Shown piece by piece: positions 8,270 through 17,313 of a stretch of DNA of 64,000 bases. The notes under the pieces were generated by a model that did not search any database, had not been told where the DNA came from, and was given only the letters and a program-made list of their open reading frames with translations. Position numbers and translations under genes: made by a program. The stretch lies in the NCBI GenBank assembly GCA_947499595.1, contig CANMOY010000003.1:62001-126000 (forward strand), in the 5' to 3' direction. How positions within the stretch are numbered: the stretch's first letter is position 1; each line of letters opens with the position of its first letter. Source of the stretch: an uncultured Mesonia sp. (GTDB lineage: Bacteria > Bacteroidota > Bacteroidia > Flavobacteriales > Flavobacteriaceae).

Positions 8270-9373
8270 TTAAGATAGGGCTATTTTTGGATTGGCCCCC
8301 ATTTCTTTTAAATGTTTAAAGTGAGCAACTATAGCTGCTCGTGTTGTTTTGTATTCGTGGTAAGGCAACTCGCACTCTTGCGCTGTCTGCTTTACAATTT
8401 TAGCAATTTTATCATAATGAATATGGCTGATATGTGGAAATATGTGGTGCTCAATTTGGTGGTTTAAGCCGCCAGTAAACCAGTTTATGATTCTATTTTT
8501 AGTAGCAAAATTTACAGTGGTAAATAATTGATGAATCGCCCAAGTATTTTTTAAGTTTCCTTTTTCATCGGGCAAAGGCATTTCTGTATTTTCTACCACA
8601 TGTGCCAGTTGAAAAACAATACTTAAAATTAGTCCAGCGGTATAGTGCATGATAAAAAAGCCTAAAAGAATTTTCCACCAAGCAATACTCAAAACCAACA
8701 TAGGGATAACAATCCAAATGGCAATATATAAGGCTTTGGTTATAGCTAAGGTACTCCATTGCCATATAGGATTAGGCATTTTGCCATAACTTAATTTTTT
8801 CTTTAAATAGCGATGTGTTTGTTTAAAGTCTGTTGTTAATACCCAGTTAAAGGTTAGCAATCCGTAAAGGAAAACCGAATAATAATGTTGAAACTTATGA
8901 AATCTACGCCATTTACTGTGTTTGCTAAATCGGATAATGCGACCGGCTTCTAAATCTTCGTCGTGGCCGTGCACATTGGTATAGGTGTGGTGCAATACAT
9001 TGTGCTGTACCTGCCAGTTGTATACGTTACCAGCTAAAATATACATGCTACCCCCCATAATTTTATTGATCCATTTTTTGGAAGAATAAGAACCATGGTT
9101 AGCATCGTGCATCACATTCATACCTACGCCTGCCATTCCTACGCCCATAATTATTGTGAGCAAAAGCATCCACCATTGGGAAATGTCTAAGGTTAACATT
9201 ATAAAGTATGGACTTAAAAACAGACTAAACATGATTATAGTCTTAAGGTGAAGTTTCCAGTTACCCGTTTTGTTAATGTTGTTTTCTTTGAAATAGGTGT
9301 TTACTCGCTTATTTAAAGTCCTAAAAAACTTATTGGTGTCAATGCGAGAAAATTTTACAGTGTTGTTTTTCAT
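8270..9373 (-). CDS. Membrane fatty-acid (acyl-CoA/acyl-lipid) desaturase
   Basis: Integral-membrane di-iron desaturase of 367 residues that introduces a double bond into acyl chains. All three histidine boxes are visible: HDANHGS (about 109-115), QHNVLHHTYTN (about 143-153) and the QIEHH form of the third box in NHQIEHHIFPHIS (about 305-317). The glutamine in the third box is typical of front-end (delta-5/delta-6-like) desaturases, but there is no fused cytochrome b5 domain. Hydrophobic pairs near residues 50-90 and 205-245 give the expected four-helix topology. A TAAATTTG box lies 20 bases upstream. Regiochemistry is not predictable from this view. Confidence 0.9.
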   Translation of the reverse strand: MKNNTVKFSRIDTNKFFRTLNKRVNTYFKENNINKTGNWKLHLKTIIMFSLFLSPYFIMLTLDISQWWMLLLTIIMGVGMAGVGMNVMHDANHGSYSSKKWINKIMGGSMYILAGNVYNWQVQHNVLHHTYTNVHGHDEDLEAGRIIRFSKHSKWRRFHKFQHYYSVFLYGLLTFNWVLTTDFKQTHRYLKKKLSYGKMPNPIWQWSTLAITKALYIAIWIVIPMLVLSIAWWKILLGFFIMHYTAGLILSIVFQLAHVVENTEMPLPDEKGNLKNTWAIHQLFTTVNFATKNRIINWFTGGLNHQIEHHIFPHISHIHYDKIAKIVKQTAQECELPYHEYKTTRAAIVAHFKHLKEMGANPKIALS

Positions 9374-9392
9374 TTAAAAATAATATAAGTTC

Positions 9393-9400
9393 CAAATTTA
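9393..9400 (-). promoter_or_regulatory. Promoter -7 element for the desaturase gene
   Basis: TAAATTTG on the minus strand matches TAnnTTTG exactly, 19 bases before the desaturase ATG at 9373. No clear -33 TTG. Confidence 0.5.
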
Positions 9401-9520
9401 AACATTTCTATGCGTAAAATCGTTCTTTGTTATAGTGCAATTTTATGAGAAATGTCAAGGTTGATAAAAATAAGTATTTTAGCAGGTAAATATCAATTTT
9501 CACTTAAATAAAATTGTTTT

Positions 9521-10255
9521 ATGATTCCTGCTATATCATTATTTGTCATTGTTAGTCTATCTGCCTTGATTACCCGTATTGCCGCAATTGCTTTGACGCA
9601 TACTGGCCTATCTACAGAAGTTGCTCGTTTTCAAGCTCGTTCTGCCTATACAGGTACGGGTTTTACTACTTCTGAAACTGAAAAAATCATGAATTTCCCA
9701 GTGCGTAGAAAAATCATTTATAGCCTAATGCTTATAGGGAATGCTGGTATTGTAACCACAATGTCTACGTTAATATTAACCTTCGTTTTACCTAATAGCA
9801 CCAGTAATCTGCTGTGGGGATTATTCATAATTATAGTGGGTATGGCGATAATTTGGTGGGCGGTACAAAGTCCTTGGGTTGATAAGTACCTTTCTAAGGT
9901 TATTGGTAAAGCCTTAAAAAAGTACACTAGAATTGAAGTAAAAGATTATGCATCTATCCTACATCTAGCCGAGGATTACCGAATTACGGAATTGCGTGTA
10001 GATGAAGATTCTTGGTTGGCTAATAAATCGCTTAACCAATTGGCTCTGCGTAAAGAGGGTATTATTGTTTTGGGTATTAAACGTGAAGATGGTCAATATT
10101 TAGGATCTCCTAACGGAAGTTCTCTCGTAAAAACAGGTGATTTACTAACCATGTACGGAAAAGAGGAAGTATTTCTTAATTTAAATCAGCGTAAGCGTAA
10201 TTTAGAGGGAGAATTAGAACATCAAGAGCAAATGCGCAAAGAAGCAAATAATTAG
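9521..10255 (+). CDS. Membrane protein with channel-like segment and TrkA_C (RCK_C) domain
   Basis: A 244-residue membrane protein. Residues 4-26 form a first helix; residues 40-52 contain SAYTGTGFTTSE, which resembles a TrkH/Ktr-type filter loop; helices follow at about 62-88 and 97-116. Residues 145-225 form an RCK_C/TrkA_C ligand-binding domain (ITELRVDEDSWLANKSLNQL, then KTGDLLTMYGKEE). A charged tail follows. Proteins of this layout are annotated as TrkA C-terminal-domain proteins; their transport role is unproven as far as I know. The gene is alone, divergent from the desaturase and about 3 kb from trkAH. A ligand-gated K+ or other cation conductance is an inference. Confidence 0.75.
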   Translation: MIPAISLFVIVSLSALITRIAAIALTHTGLSTEVARFQARSAYTGTGFTTSETEKIMNFPVRRKIIYSLMLIGNAGIVTTMSTLILTFVLPNSTSNLLWGLFIIIVGMAIIWWAVQSPWVDKYLSKVIGKALKKYTRIEVKDYASILHLAEDYRITELRVDEDSWLANKSLNQLALRKEGIIVLGIKREDGQYLGSPNGSSLVKTGDLLTMYGKEEVFLNLNQRKRNLEGELEHQEQMRKEANN

Positions 10256-10288
10256 TTTTACTTTACGGATGGCTTATACGATTCTTAT

Positions 10289-10296
10289 TATATTTG
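10289..10296 (+). promoter_or_regulatory. Promoter -7 element for rsmG
   Basis: TATATTTG matches the consensus exactly and ends 14 bases before the GTG start of rsmG, predicting a leader of only about 8-10 bases. Confidence 0.55.
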
Positions 10297-10310
10297 CATA
10301 AAATTGCAGC

Positions 10311-10943
10311 GTGGAATTAATCAAGCATTATTTTCCTGGTTTAAGTCAGGATCAAATCGATAAGTTTACTCAACTAAACGAATTATACCAAGATTGGAAT
10401 CAAAAAATTAATGTGGTTTCAAGAAAAGATATAGACGAGATATATCTAAGACACGTTTTACATTCTTTGGGTATTGCTAAAATTCAAGGTTTTAAGCCAG
10501 GAGCTAAAATTATGGATGTTGGTACAGGAGGTGGTTTTCCTGGGGTTCCTTTGGCAATACTTTTTCCTGAAACAAGCTTTCATTTGGTAGATAGTATAGG
10601 TAAAAAAATAAAGGTGGTTAATGAAGTGGTAGAAGGCCTTGGTCTAGAAAATGTACGCAGCAGCAATTGCCGAGTAGAAGAAGTAGATGAGCAGTATGAT
10701 TTTATTGTGAGTAGGGCGGTAGCTCAAATGGATACTTTTGTGCGTTGGGTAAAAGGTAAAATTGCTAAACGCCAGCAACATGAGTTGAAAAATGGAATTC
10801 TTTATCTTAAAGGTGGTGATCTTTCTGAGGAACTTGCGGTATATGAAACGGCAAAGATTTATGATTTAAAAGATTACTTTGAAGAAGATTTTTTTGAGAC
10901 GAAGAGCGTGGTGCATTTGCCAATGAAATATAAAGCTTTGTAG
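10311..10943 (+). CDS. rsmG: 16S rRNA (guanine-N7) methyltransferase RsmG (GidB)
   Basis: SAM-dependent enzyme that methylates N7 of the conserved guanine at position 527 (E. coli numbering) of 16S rRNA. The 210-residue length matches the family. Visible signatures are NVVSRKD and YLRHVLHSL near residues 35-53 (family NxxS and RH motifs), the SAM loop KIMDVGTGGGFPGVPLAI (about 66-83) and VSRAVAQMDTF (about 134-144). The start is GTG, reading MELIKHYFPGLSQDQ; no in-frame ATG gives a full-length family member. It converges on pruA with a shared terminator. Confidence 0.95.
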   Translation: MELIKHYFPGLSQDQIDKFTQLNELYQDWNQKINVVSRKDIDEIYLRHVLHSLGIAKIQGFKPGAKIMDVGTGGGFPGVPLAILFPETSFHLVDSIGKKIKVVNEVVEGLGLENVRSSNCRVEEVDEQYDFIVSRAVAQMDTFVRWVKGKIAKRQQHELKNGILYLKGGDLSEELAVYETAKIYDLKDYFEEDFFETKSVVHLPMKYKAL

Positions 10944-10960
10944 ACAAAACTAATTCATAT

Positions 10961-10992
10961 AAAAAAAATCCGCTAACAAGCGGATTTTTTTT
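10961..10992. terminator. Bidirectional terminator between rsmG and pruA
   Basis: An A-run, stem ATCCGCT / AGCGGAT with a four-base loop, then a run of eight T. It is symmetric and can end both convergent transcripts. Confidence 0.85.
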
Positions 10993-11009
10993 GGTTGGAT
11001 TATACCCTT

Positions 11010-12638
11010 TTATTCTCCTAAGAACGGATATCTGTAATCTGTTGGTGGAACAAAGGTTTCCTTGATAAGACGCGGTGAAACCCAACGCAATAAGTTAAGC
11101 TTAGATCCTGCTTTATCATTGGTTCCACTAGCTCGAGCACCACCAAATGGCTGTCTGCCCACTACGGCTCCAGTTGGTTTGTCGTTAATATAGAAGTTTC
11201 CAGCAGCATTCTGTAAAATATCTGTAGCAAGACTAGCGGCATATCTATCTTTAGACAAGATGGCTCCGGTAAGTGCGTAAATACTTGTTTCGTTTACCAA
11301 ATGTAGGGTTTCTTCGTATTTTTCATCTTCATACACATAGATGGTTACCACTGGGCCAAATAACTCAGTTTCCATGGTCGTGTACTTTGGGTTTGTGGTA
11401 AGTATTACCGTTGGTTCAATGAAATAACCTTTAGATTTGTCATAGCCACCTCCTATAATAACTTCGGCATCTTTATCTTGCTTGGCTTGATCGATATAGC
11501 TGGCTAGTTTATCAAATGATTTTTCGTCTATAACGGCGGTAATAAAATTACTCATGTCTTCTGGAGATCCCATTTTGAATGATTTTAAATCTTCTTCAAC
11601 ATAAGATTTTACTTCATTCCAAATAGAGTTGGGGATGTAGCAACGCGAGGCTGCACTACATTTTTGGCCTTGAAACTCAAATGCACCTCTTGAGATAGCT
11701 GTTGATACTTCTTTTGGGTTGGCAGAAGGGTGTGCTACAATAAAATCTTTTCCTCCTGTTTCACCAACAATACGTGGGTAAGTTTTATAATTATTTATGT
11801 TTTTACCAATTTCAGCCCAAATGTTTTGGAAAACACCAGTACTTCCTGTAAAATGTACTCCAGCGAAATCTGGACTCTTAAGTACAGTATCGGTGATCAT
11901 GGCTGGGTCACCCATTACCATATTGATTACACCATCAGGGACTCCAGCTTCTTGAAACACTTCCATAAGTACTTGAGCAGAGAACATTTGTGTAGATGAG
12001 GGTTTCCAAACTACTACATTACCCATTAAAGCGGCAGAAGAAGGTAAGTTACCTGCAATTGCTGTAAAATTGAATGGAGTAATTGCATAAACAAATCCTT
12101 CTAGTGGTCTATATTCTACACGATTCCATGCCTTTTCATCAGATTCTGGTTGCTCATCATAGATTTGAGTCATATACTCCACGTTAAAACGTAAGAAGTC
12201 TATAATTTCACAAGCAGAGTCAATTTCGGCTTGATAAATGTTTTTTGACTGTCCAATCATTGTGGCGGCATTAAGTCTTTGCCTGTAGGGACCAGCGATT
12301 AAATCGGCCGCTTTTAGAAATACCGCAGCTCGTTGCTCCCAAGGTAATTTAGCCCACTTTTCACGAGCTTTTAATGCTTCTTCAATTGCAGTTTCAATAT
12401 GACTTTTTTCAGCCAAATGAAAAACACCTAAATCATGTTTGTGATCATGCGGGGGGTGCATATTTCTTGTTTTTCCCGTTTTAATTTGTTGGTCACCTAT
12501 ATATAATGGGATATCCATTTTTTGGTTGAACATCTCTTTGTAAGTTGCCAATGCTTCTTCTCTTTCTGGGGTTCCTGGCGCGTATGATTTTACAGGCTCA
12601 TTTACCGCTGGAGGAACGTGAAAAAATCCTTTTCCCAT
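11010..12638 (-). CDS. pruA: L-glutamate gamma-semialdehyde dehydrogenase (delta-1-pyrroline-5-carboxylate dehydrogenase)
   Basis: Aldehyde dehydrogenase of 542 residues that oxidises glutamate semialdehyde/P5C to glutamate with NAD+, the second step of proline breakdown. The length and N-terminal start MGKGFFHVPPAVNEPVKSY fit the stand-alone PruA (RocA1-like, ALDH4) group rather than the bifunctional PutA. Catalytic elements are visible: ITPFNFTAIAGN (about 186-197), ETGGKDF with Glu near 293, and the nucleophile Cys near 327 in FQGQKCSAASR. The proline dehydrogenase partner is not in the window. It is downstream of apaG in the same direction but separated by 137 bases, so it may have its own promoter. 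Confidence 0.95.
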   Translation of the reverse strand: MGKGFFHVPPAVNEPVKSYAPGTPEREEALATYKEMFNQKMDIPLYIGDQQIKTGKTRNMHPPHDHKHDLGVFHLAEKSHIETAIEEALKAREKWAKLPWEQRAAVFLKAADLIAGPYRQRLNAATMIGQSKNIYQAEIDSACEIIDFLRFNVEYMTQIYDEQPESDEKAWNRVEYRPLEGFVYAITPFNFTAIAGNLPSSAALMGNVVVWKPSSTQMFSAQVLMEVFQEAGVPDGVINMVMGDPAMITDTVLKSPDFAGVHFTGSTGVFQNIWAEIGKNINNYKTYPRIVGETGGKDFIVAHPSANPKEVSTAISRGAFEFQGQKCSAASRCYIPNSIWNEVKSYVEEDLKSFKMGSPEDMSNFITAVIDEKSFDKLASYIDQAKQDKDAEVIIGGGYDKSKGYFIEPTVILTTNPKYTTMETELFGPVVTIYVYEDEKYEETLHLVNETSIYALTGAILSKDRYAASLATDILQNAAGNFYINDKPTGAVVGRQPFGGARASGTNDKAGSKLNLLRWVSPRLIKETFVPPTDYRYPFLGE

Positions 12639-12775
12639 AGTATTTTTAATTTTTAATTCTTGAATATTTTAAAGGTCTAAAGGTAACAAAATTAATGTAG
12701 GAAAAAATAGAAAAAGGCAACCGATTTTCAATCGCCGAAATTATTTTAAAATGAAGAAAATGAAGTTGTTAGTGT

Positions 12776-13162
12776 TTAATTTAAAGCGAAAGGTGCACTA
12801 AGCTTAAAAGTGGGTATATGTACCTTAAATTTTTTGGTAGATGTAAAATTGATCATGTTGTAAAATCCGCTCATTGAGCCAAAGGGAGAGGTGAGTAGGC
12901 ACCCACTGCTATAAGTGTGAGATTCACCAGGCTTTAAAACAGGTTTTTTACCAATAACCCCTTCGCCTTTTACAATTTCATCTGGACTAAGGGCATCTTT
13001 AATTTTCCAGAATCTGGAGTTGAGTTGCACCGAGTCGTTGCTCTGGTTTTCAATGGTTATTTGATAAACAAAAGCAAAGTTAACCTTATAGTTTTTAAGG
13101 AATACACCTTCAAAACTAGTTTGAACCGATATTTTTATACCTTTTGTTATTTGCTGAATCAT
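12776..13162 (-). CDS. apaG: ApaG-domain protein
   Basis: A 128-residue protein consisting of one ApaG (DUF525) beta-sandwich domain. Signatures are the N-terminal ITKGIKISVQTSFEG, IENQSNDSVQLNSRFWKIKD in the middle, VIGKKPVLKPGESHTYSSG, and LTSPFGSMSGFYNM near the end, which carries the conserved SP.G.M.G.Y pattern. The cellular role is unclear: the family was tied to Co2+/Mg2+ phenotypes in enterobacteria, and the fold also occurs in F-box proteins. It lies between the T9SS plug gene and pruA on the same strand. Confidence 0.9.
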   Translation of the reverse strand: MIQQITKGIKISVQTSFEGVFLKNYKVNFAFVYQITIENQSNDSVQLNSRFWKIKDALSPDEIVKGEGVIGKKPVLKPGESHTYSSGCLLTSPFGSMSGFYNMINFTSTKKFKVHIPTFKLSAPFALN

Positions 13163-13323
13163 TGTAAATTACAACTTGATAATGTCAAAATTAATTTGAT
13201 AAATATAGCCAAAAATTATAGGAAAAAATAGCTTATGTAAAATTTTAAGATTTTATTGACTTCTGATTATTTTTATTGAGATTGAAGTAAGAATTTTTCG
13301 CAATGAAATAACGTAAGAGATTC

Positions 13324-14571
13324 TTAATTGCTGATGTTGCGACTGTTAGCCGATCCCACTCCTATAATTCTGTCAAAACGTCCGCCTATAGGCCGGTAAT
13401 AAACTAGAATGGTGTACTGGTTTTCGGTTTCATCAAAGTTTCCGCTAAAATAACCTAAGTCAATACTTCCATCTTTCCTCTTTAATACATATTTATAATT
13501 ATAAAAGCCTTGTTTCAATAGATATTTTAAGGTGTAGGCATCTTGTTTTTTATCATAGTTTAAGCGGGTAGAGCTGTTTAATTGATAATTGTTAAAGTTT
13601 CCGTAAAGATGAATTTCTCCGCCATTTAGCGGTTCATAGTTAAAAAGTTTAAAATGCACCCAAGTGTATTCTGCTTCTATGTCGGGGTTGTTTCCTTGAA
13701 TGGTGTTAATCTTGAAGTGACCATTTATATCTGGATTGTAAGTGTATGGATCGTATTTTCTAACCTTGTCGCCAAAAAGGTAGGTGTTGTAGATATCGAT
13801 AAGTGCCGTACGTTGAATATTCATTGTAGAAGCGCGAATGTCTTTGTTCTCAAAAAAAAGAAATTCATTTCCTCCCCAAAAAGCGCTTTCGTCATCGTAG
13901 CGGTAAATCAATTCATTGCCTAAGGTGTATTGAGGTTTAAGGTTGTAAATGGCTCTTTTGGTATTGTTGTTGGGGATGATTAAGGTTTTAAGGTTGGTAG
14001 CAGGATTTTGGATCAAAATATCATCCTGACCATTAATAGTAAAGTTTAAGACTTGTTTTTCATTGATGTATTTTAAATTACGCGTACGTTTTACCTCTGC
14101 TTTTACCAGGGCTATATTTTCGTAAACCATAAATTTTCTGGAGAAAACAACTTCTCGTTGGCTGTTTAAAATACTCAGTAGATAATTGCCACTTACTTTG
14201 AGCCCTTTCGTGATGTTATTGGGTATTTGAAGTTTGTAATGAGTGTAAATTTGCAGGGTGTTAAATGAATCTTCAAAATTTAAAATACGGGTGTCATCAA
14301 AACCGTTTAAAATTTCTGTTTTAGCTAACTCAGATGGAGTCCAGTCAAAATTAAAATGCTCTATCTTGTAAAAATAATCGGCATTATCTCCTATAAGGTC
14401 ATCAAAGCTTAGCTGTATAGTTGACCCTAGTTCGACAATTGGGGTTCCTCCAAACTCGTCTTGGCCTTTGAACTCAATGCTACGTATGTATTCTGGAGGT
14501 GCTGTTTCGGCTACTTGCGCGGTAAGGATTTGGAAACAAAAAAGTAGGAATAAGGTGTTTACGATTTTCAT
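13324..14571 (-). CDS. Type IX secretion system plug protein (DUF5103 family)
   Basis: A 415-residue secreted protein with signal peptide (MKIVNTLFLLFCFQILTAQ). It matches the DUF5103 family, whose Flavobacterium johnsoniae member was found as the periplasmic 'Plug' closing the SprA translocon. Visible traits are YIRSIEFKGQDEFGGTPIV near the mature N terminus, FDWTPSELAKTEILNGFDDT near 75-94, and an all-beta C-terminal half ending GNFDETENQYTILVYYRPIGGRFDRIIGVG, here interrupted for length. Recognition is from the overall pattern rather than a single catalytic motif. It precedes apaG by 161 bases and is divergent from nqrA. Together with PorT it shows that this organism has T9SS parts. Confidence 0.85.
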   Translation of the reverse strand: MKIVNTLFLLFCFQILTAQVAETAPPEYIRSIEFKGQDEFGGTPIVELGSTIQLSFDDLIGDNADYFYKIEHFNFDWTPSELAKTEILNGFDDTRILNFEDSFNTLQIYTHYKLQIPNNITKGLKVSGNYLLSILNSQREVVFSRKFMVYENIALVKAEVKRTRNLKYINEKQVLNFTINGQDDILIQNPATNLKTLIIPNNNTKRAIYNLKPQYTLGNELIYRYDDESAFWGGNEFLFFENKDIRASTMNIQRTALIDIYNTYLFGDKVRKYDPYTYNPDINGHFKINTIQGNNPDIEAEYTWVHFKLFNYEPLNGGEIHLYGNFNNYQLNSSTRLNYDKKQDAYTLKYLLKQGFYNYKYVLKRKDGSIDLGYFSGNFDETENQYTILVYYRPIGGRFDRIIGVGSANSRNISN

Positions 14572-14708
14572 ACCATTAAAATAAAGGTAAATATAAGCAA
14601 ATGGTCTGCCAAGCTTAAAAAGTACAGGTCTGAATATTTATAATTTAGAATAATTATAAATAATATAATATACTCGCAATCATACGGTCAAGAAGATAAT
14701 TAAATTGC

Positions 14709-14716
14709 TAAATTTG
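14709..14716 (+). promoter_or_regulatory. Promoter -7 element for the nqr operon
   Basis: TAAATTTG lies 33 bases before the nqrA ATG and overlaps a small palindrome TTTGCAATCGCAAA (14713-14726) that could be an operator. The -33 TTG is not obvious. The upstream 70 bases are very AT-rich. Confidence 0.5.
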
Positions 14717-14748
14717 CAATCGCAAATATTAACTTATAATTTAGGATT

Positions 14749-16101
14749 ATGTCAAAAGGCATTAAGGTTAAAAAGGGATTAGATTTGCGTTTGGTAGGAG
14801 AGGCCTCTAAAGAGTTGGTTTCTACCCGTGAATCTAAGACCTATGTTATTAAACCATCGGATTTTCATTTGGTGGTTCCTAAAATGATTGTAAAAGAAGG
14901 TGGGAGACTTAAAAAGGGTGATCCCATTTTTTATGCTAAAGGTAATGAGGACTTAAAAGTTCTTTCACCTGTTAGCGGTACACTTACCAAAATAGAGCGT
15001 GGAGCAAAGCGCGTTATTTTAAGAATATTCATAGAGGCAGATGCGCAACAAGAAGAGACCGTATATAACCCGGTTAATATTTCTTCTGCAAAACCAGAGG
15101 AAATTAAGAAAGCTTGGTTGCAAGGTGGTTGTTGGCCATTTATTATGCAGCGTCCTTATGATGTGATCGCCAATCAAGGAACTACTCCAAGAGATATTTT
15201 TATTTCAGGATTTTCTACCGCTCCATTAGCGGCAGATGTCGATTTTGTACTCCAAGGTAAAGAAAAAGAGGTCCAAGTTGCATTATCAGCTTTGTCAAAA
15301 TTAACTTCTGGTAAAGTTCATGTTGGTGTAAATTCAACTAGTGGTTTGTTTGCCACAATGAAAGATATAGAATTGCATCAAGTAAGTGGTCCGCATCCTG
15401 CTGGAAATGTAGGGACTCAAATCAATAAATTGTCTCCTGTAAATAAAGGAGAGACAGTGTGGACAATAGCGCCACAGCATTTAGCGATTATGGGGGAGAT
15501 GCTATTGACAGGGAAATATAATCCAGAAAGAATAATTGCCTTTGTAGGTTCAAGTTTAGAGAACCCTAAATATTTTAAAACAAAAATTGGGGCAGAATTA
15601 GATCCTATAATTCAAGAAATTGGCTTAAAAGGAGATAATGTTCGTGTTATTAATGGAGATGTGTTAACCGGAGTTCAAACCGAAAAGCAAGGTGGGCATT
15701 TAGGTTTTGCCAATTCTGTTGTAACGGTTATCCCTGAAGGAGATGATTATGAGTTCTTTGGATGGAACAAGCCCGTTTTTGATAAGATATCAACTTCAAG
15801 AGCGCTTACTTTTTCTTGGTTAAACCCAAAGAAAAAATATGAACTAACCACCAATACTAATGGTGAGCATAGAGCTTTTGTGCTTACAGGTAATTACGAG
15901 GAAGTTTTTCCTTTAGATATTTACCCGTTACAAACCTTAAAAGCTTGTATGGTTAAAGACTTAGACCAAATGGAAGCCTTGGGTATGTATGAAGTGGCGC
16001 CAGAAGATTTCGCATTAACAGAGTTTATATGCGTGTCTAAACAACCACATCAGCAAATTATAAGAGAAGGTTTAGATTTAATGTATAAAGAAATAGGATA
16101 A
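14749..16101 (+). CDS. nqrA: Na+-translocating NADH:quinone reductase subunit A
   Basis: Peripheral cytoplasmic subunit of the Na+-NQR respiratory complex, associated with quinone binding. The 450-residue length matches the family. Recognisable stretches are the N-terminal SKGIKVKKGLDLRL, VVPKMIVKEGGRLKKGDPIF, GGCWPFIMQRPYDVIA (about 124-139), SGPHPAGNVGTQINKL (about 217-232) and a cysteine-bearing C-terminal region LTEFICVSKQPHQQIIREGL. It heads a six-gene operon with spacings of 2-37 bases. NQR activity in Bacteroidota gives a Na+-motive force, fitting a marine lifestyle. Confidence 0.95.
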   Translation: MSKGIKVKKGLDLRLVGEASKELVSTRESKTYVIKPSDFHLVVPKMIVKEGGRLKKGDPIFYAKGNEDLKVLSPVSGTLTKIERGAKRVILRIFIEADAQQEETVYNPVNISSAKPEEIKKAWLQGGCWPFIMQRPYDVIANQGTTPRDIFISGFSTAPLAADVDFVLQGKEKEVQVALSALSKLTSGKVHVGVNSTSGLFATMKDIELHQVSGPHPAGNVGTQINKLSPVNKGETVWTIAPQHLAIMGEMLLTGKYNPERIIAFVGSSLENPKYFKTKIGAELDPIIQEIGLKGDNVRVINGDVLTGVQTEKQGGHLGFANSVVTVIPEGDDYEFFGWNKPVFDKISTSRALTFSWLNPKKKYELTTNTNGEHRAFVLTGNYEEVFPLDIYPLQTLKACMVKDLDQMEALGMYEVAPEDFALTEFICVSKQPHQQIIREGLDLMYKEIG

Positions 16102-16105
16102 GGTT

Positions 16106-17311
16106 ATGGGATTGAAAGAAAACTTACATAAGCTTAAAATGAAATATGAAGGCAAAAAAATGGCGCCTGCCTTTAATGCACTTCATACATTTTTGTACTT
16201 ACCCAATATGATTACAAAGGGAGGTACGCATATTAAAGCAGCCGATGATTTAAAAAGAACGATGAATACGGTTATTTTAGCCTTAGTTCCTTGTTTGATT
16301 TTTGGTATGTTTAATGCAGGATTCCAGCATTATGCAGCTATCAATGGCTTGCCAGAGGGTATGTCTTTTTTTAGTACTGCTTTCTGGAATATGGATAACT
16401 TTTTATTGGGGCTTGTAACCGTTCTTCCATTAGTGATTGTGTCTTATGGAGTAGGTTTAGCGATAGAATTTTTATTCGCAGTAATAAAAGGTCATGAGGT
16501 AGAAGAAGGGTATTTGGTAACAGGAATGCTAGTGCCACTAATTGTACCTATTGATATTCCTTTATGGATGCTCGCTGTAGCGGTAGCCTTTGGTGTAGTT
16601 ATAGGTAAAGAGGTTTTTGGAGGTACAGGAATGAATATTCTTAACCCTGCATTAACTATTCGAGCTTTCTTATTCTTTGCTTACCCTACTTGGATGAGTG
16701 GAGATAAAGTATGGGTTCACGAAGCGGTTGAACGTGCAGGTACTCCAGACGCAATTTCGGGAGAAACAATCTTGGGTAGCTATGCGCAAAATAGTGATGT
16801 GATGTACTCTTTACAAGATATGTTCTTTGGTTTTATTCCTGGTTCGGTAGGAGAAACTTCTAAACTTTTAATTGTTATAGGAGCTTTATTTTTAATCTTT
16901 ACCAAAGTAGGAAGCTGGAGAATAATCTTAAGTACGCTTATTGGTGCCTTAGTAATGGGACTTATTTTTAATGGTGTAGTTGACGCCGGATGGATTCAAG
17001 AAGGATCTAAGTTCTTCGGATTAATGAGTGTTCCTTTTTGGCAGCATCTTATAATAGGTAGTATTTTATTTGGGGCTGTTTATATGGCAACCGATCCTGT
17101 AAGTGCAGCACAAACCAATAAAGGAAAATGGATTTACGGATTTTTAATCGGTTTTATTTCAATTCTTATCCGTGTATTTAATCCAGCTTATCCAGAAGGA
17201 GTATTCTTGGCTATTTTATTGATGAACGTATTTGCTCCTACCATAGATCACTACGTGATTCAAGGAAATATCAATAAACGCAAAAAACGTCTAAAAGTTA
17301 AAACAGCATAA
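16106..17311 (+). CDS. nqrB: Na+-translocating NADH:quinone reductase subunit B
   Basis: Polytopic membrane subunit (401 residues) that carries covalently bound FMN and riboflavin and forms part of the Na+ path. Eight to ten hydrophobic segments are visible, with MNTVILALVPCLIFGMFNAG early, GKEVFGGTGMNILNPAL (about 171-187) and ATDPVSAAQTNKGKW (about 327-341), all strongly conserved. The FMN-attachment region around residue 220 reads SGET, whereas the usual motif is SGAT; the acceptor threonine is kept. It is four bases after nqrA. Confidence 0.95.
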   Translation: MGLKENLHKLKMKYEGKKMAPAFNALHTFLYLPNMITKGGTHIKAADDLKRTMNTVILALVPCLIFGMFNAGFQHYAAINGLPEGMSFFSTAFWNMDNFLLGLVTVLPLVIVSYGVGLAIEFLFAVIKGHEVEEGYLVTGMLVPLIVPIDIPLWMLAVAVAFGVVIGKEVFGGTGMNILNPALTIRAFLFFAYPTWMSGDKVWVHEAVERAGTPDAISGETILGSYAQNSDVMYSLQDMFFGFIPGSVGETSKLLIVIGALFLIFTKVGSWRIILSTLIGALVMGLIFNGVVDAGWIQEGSKFFGLMSVPFWQHLIIGSILFGAVYMATDPVSAAQTNKGKWIYGFLIGFISILIRVFNPAYPEGVFLAILLMNVFAPTIDHYVIQGNINKRKKRLKVKTA

Positions 17312-17313
17312 TA

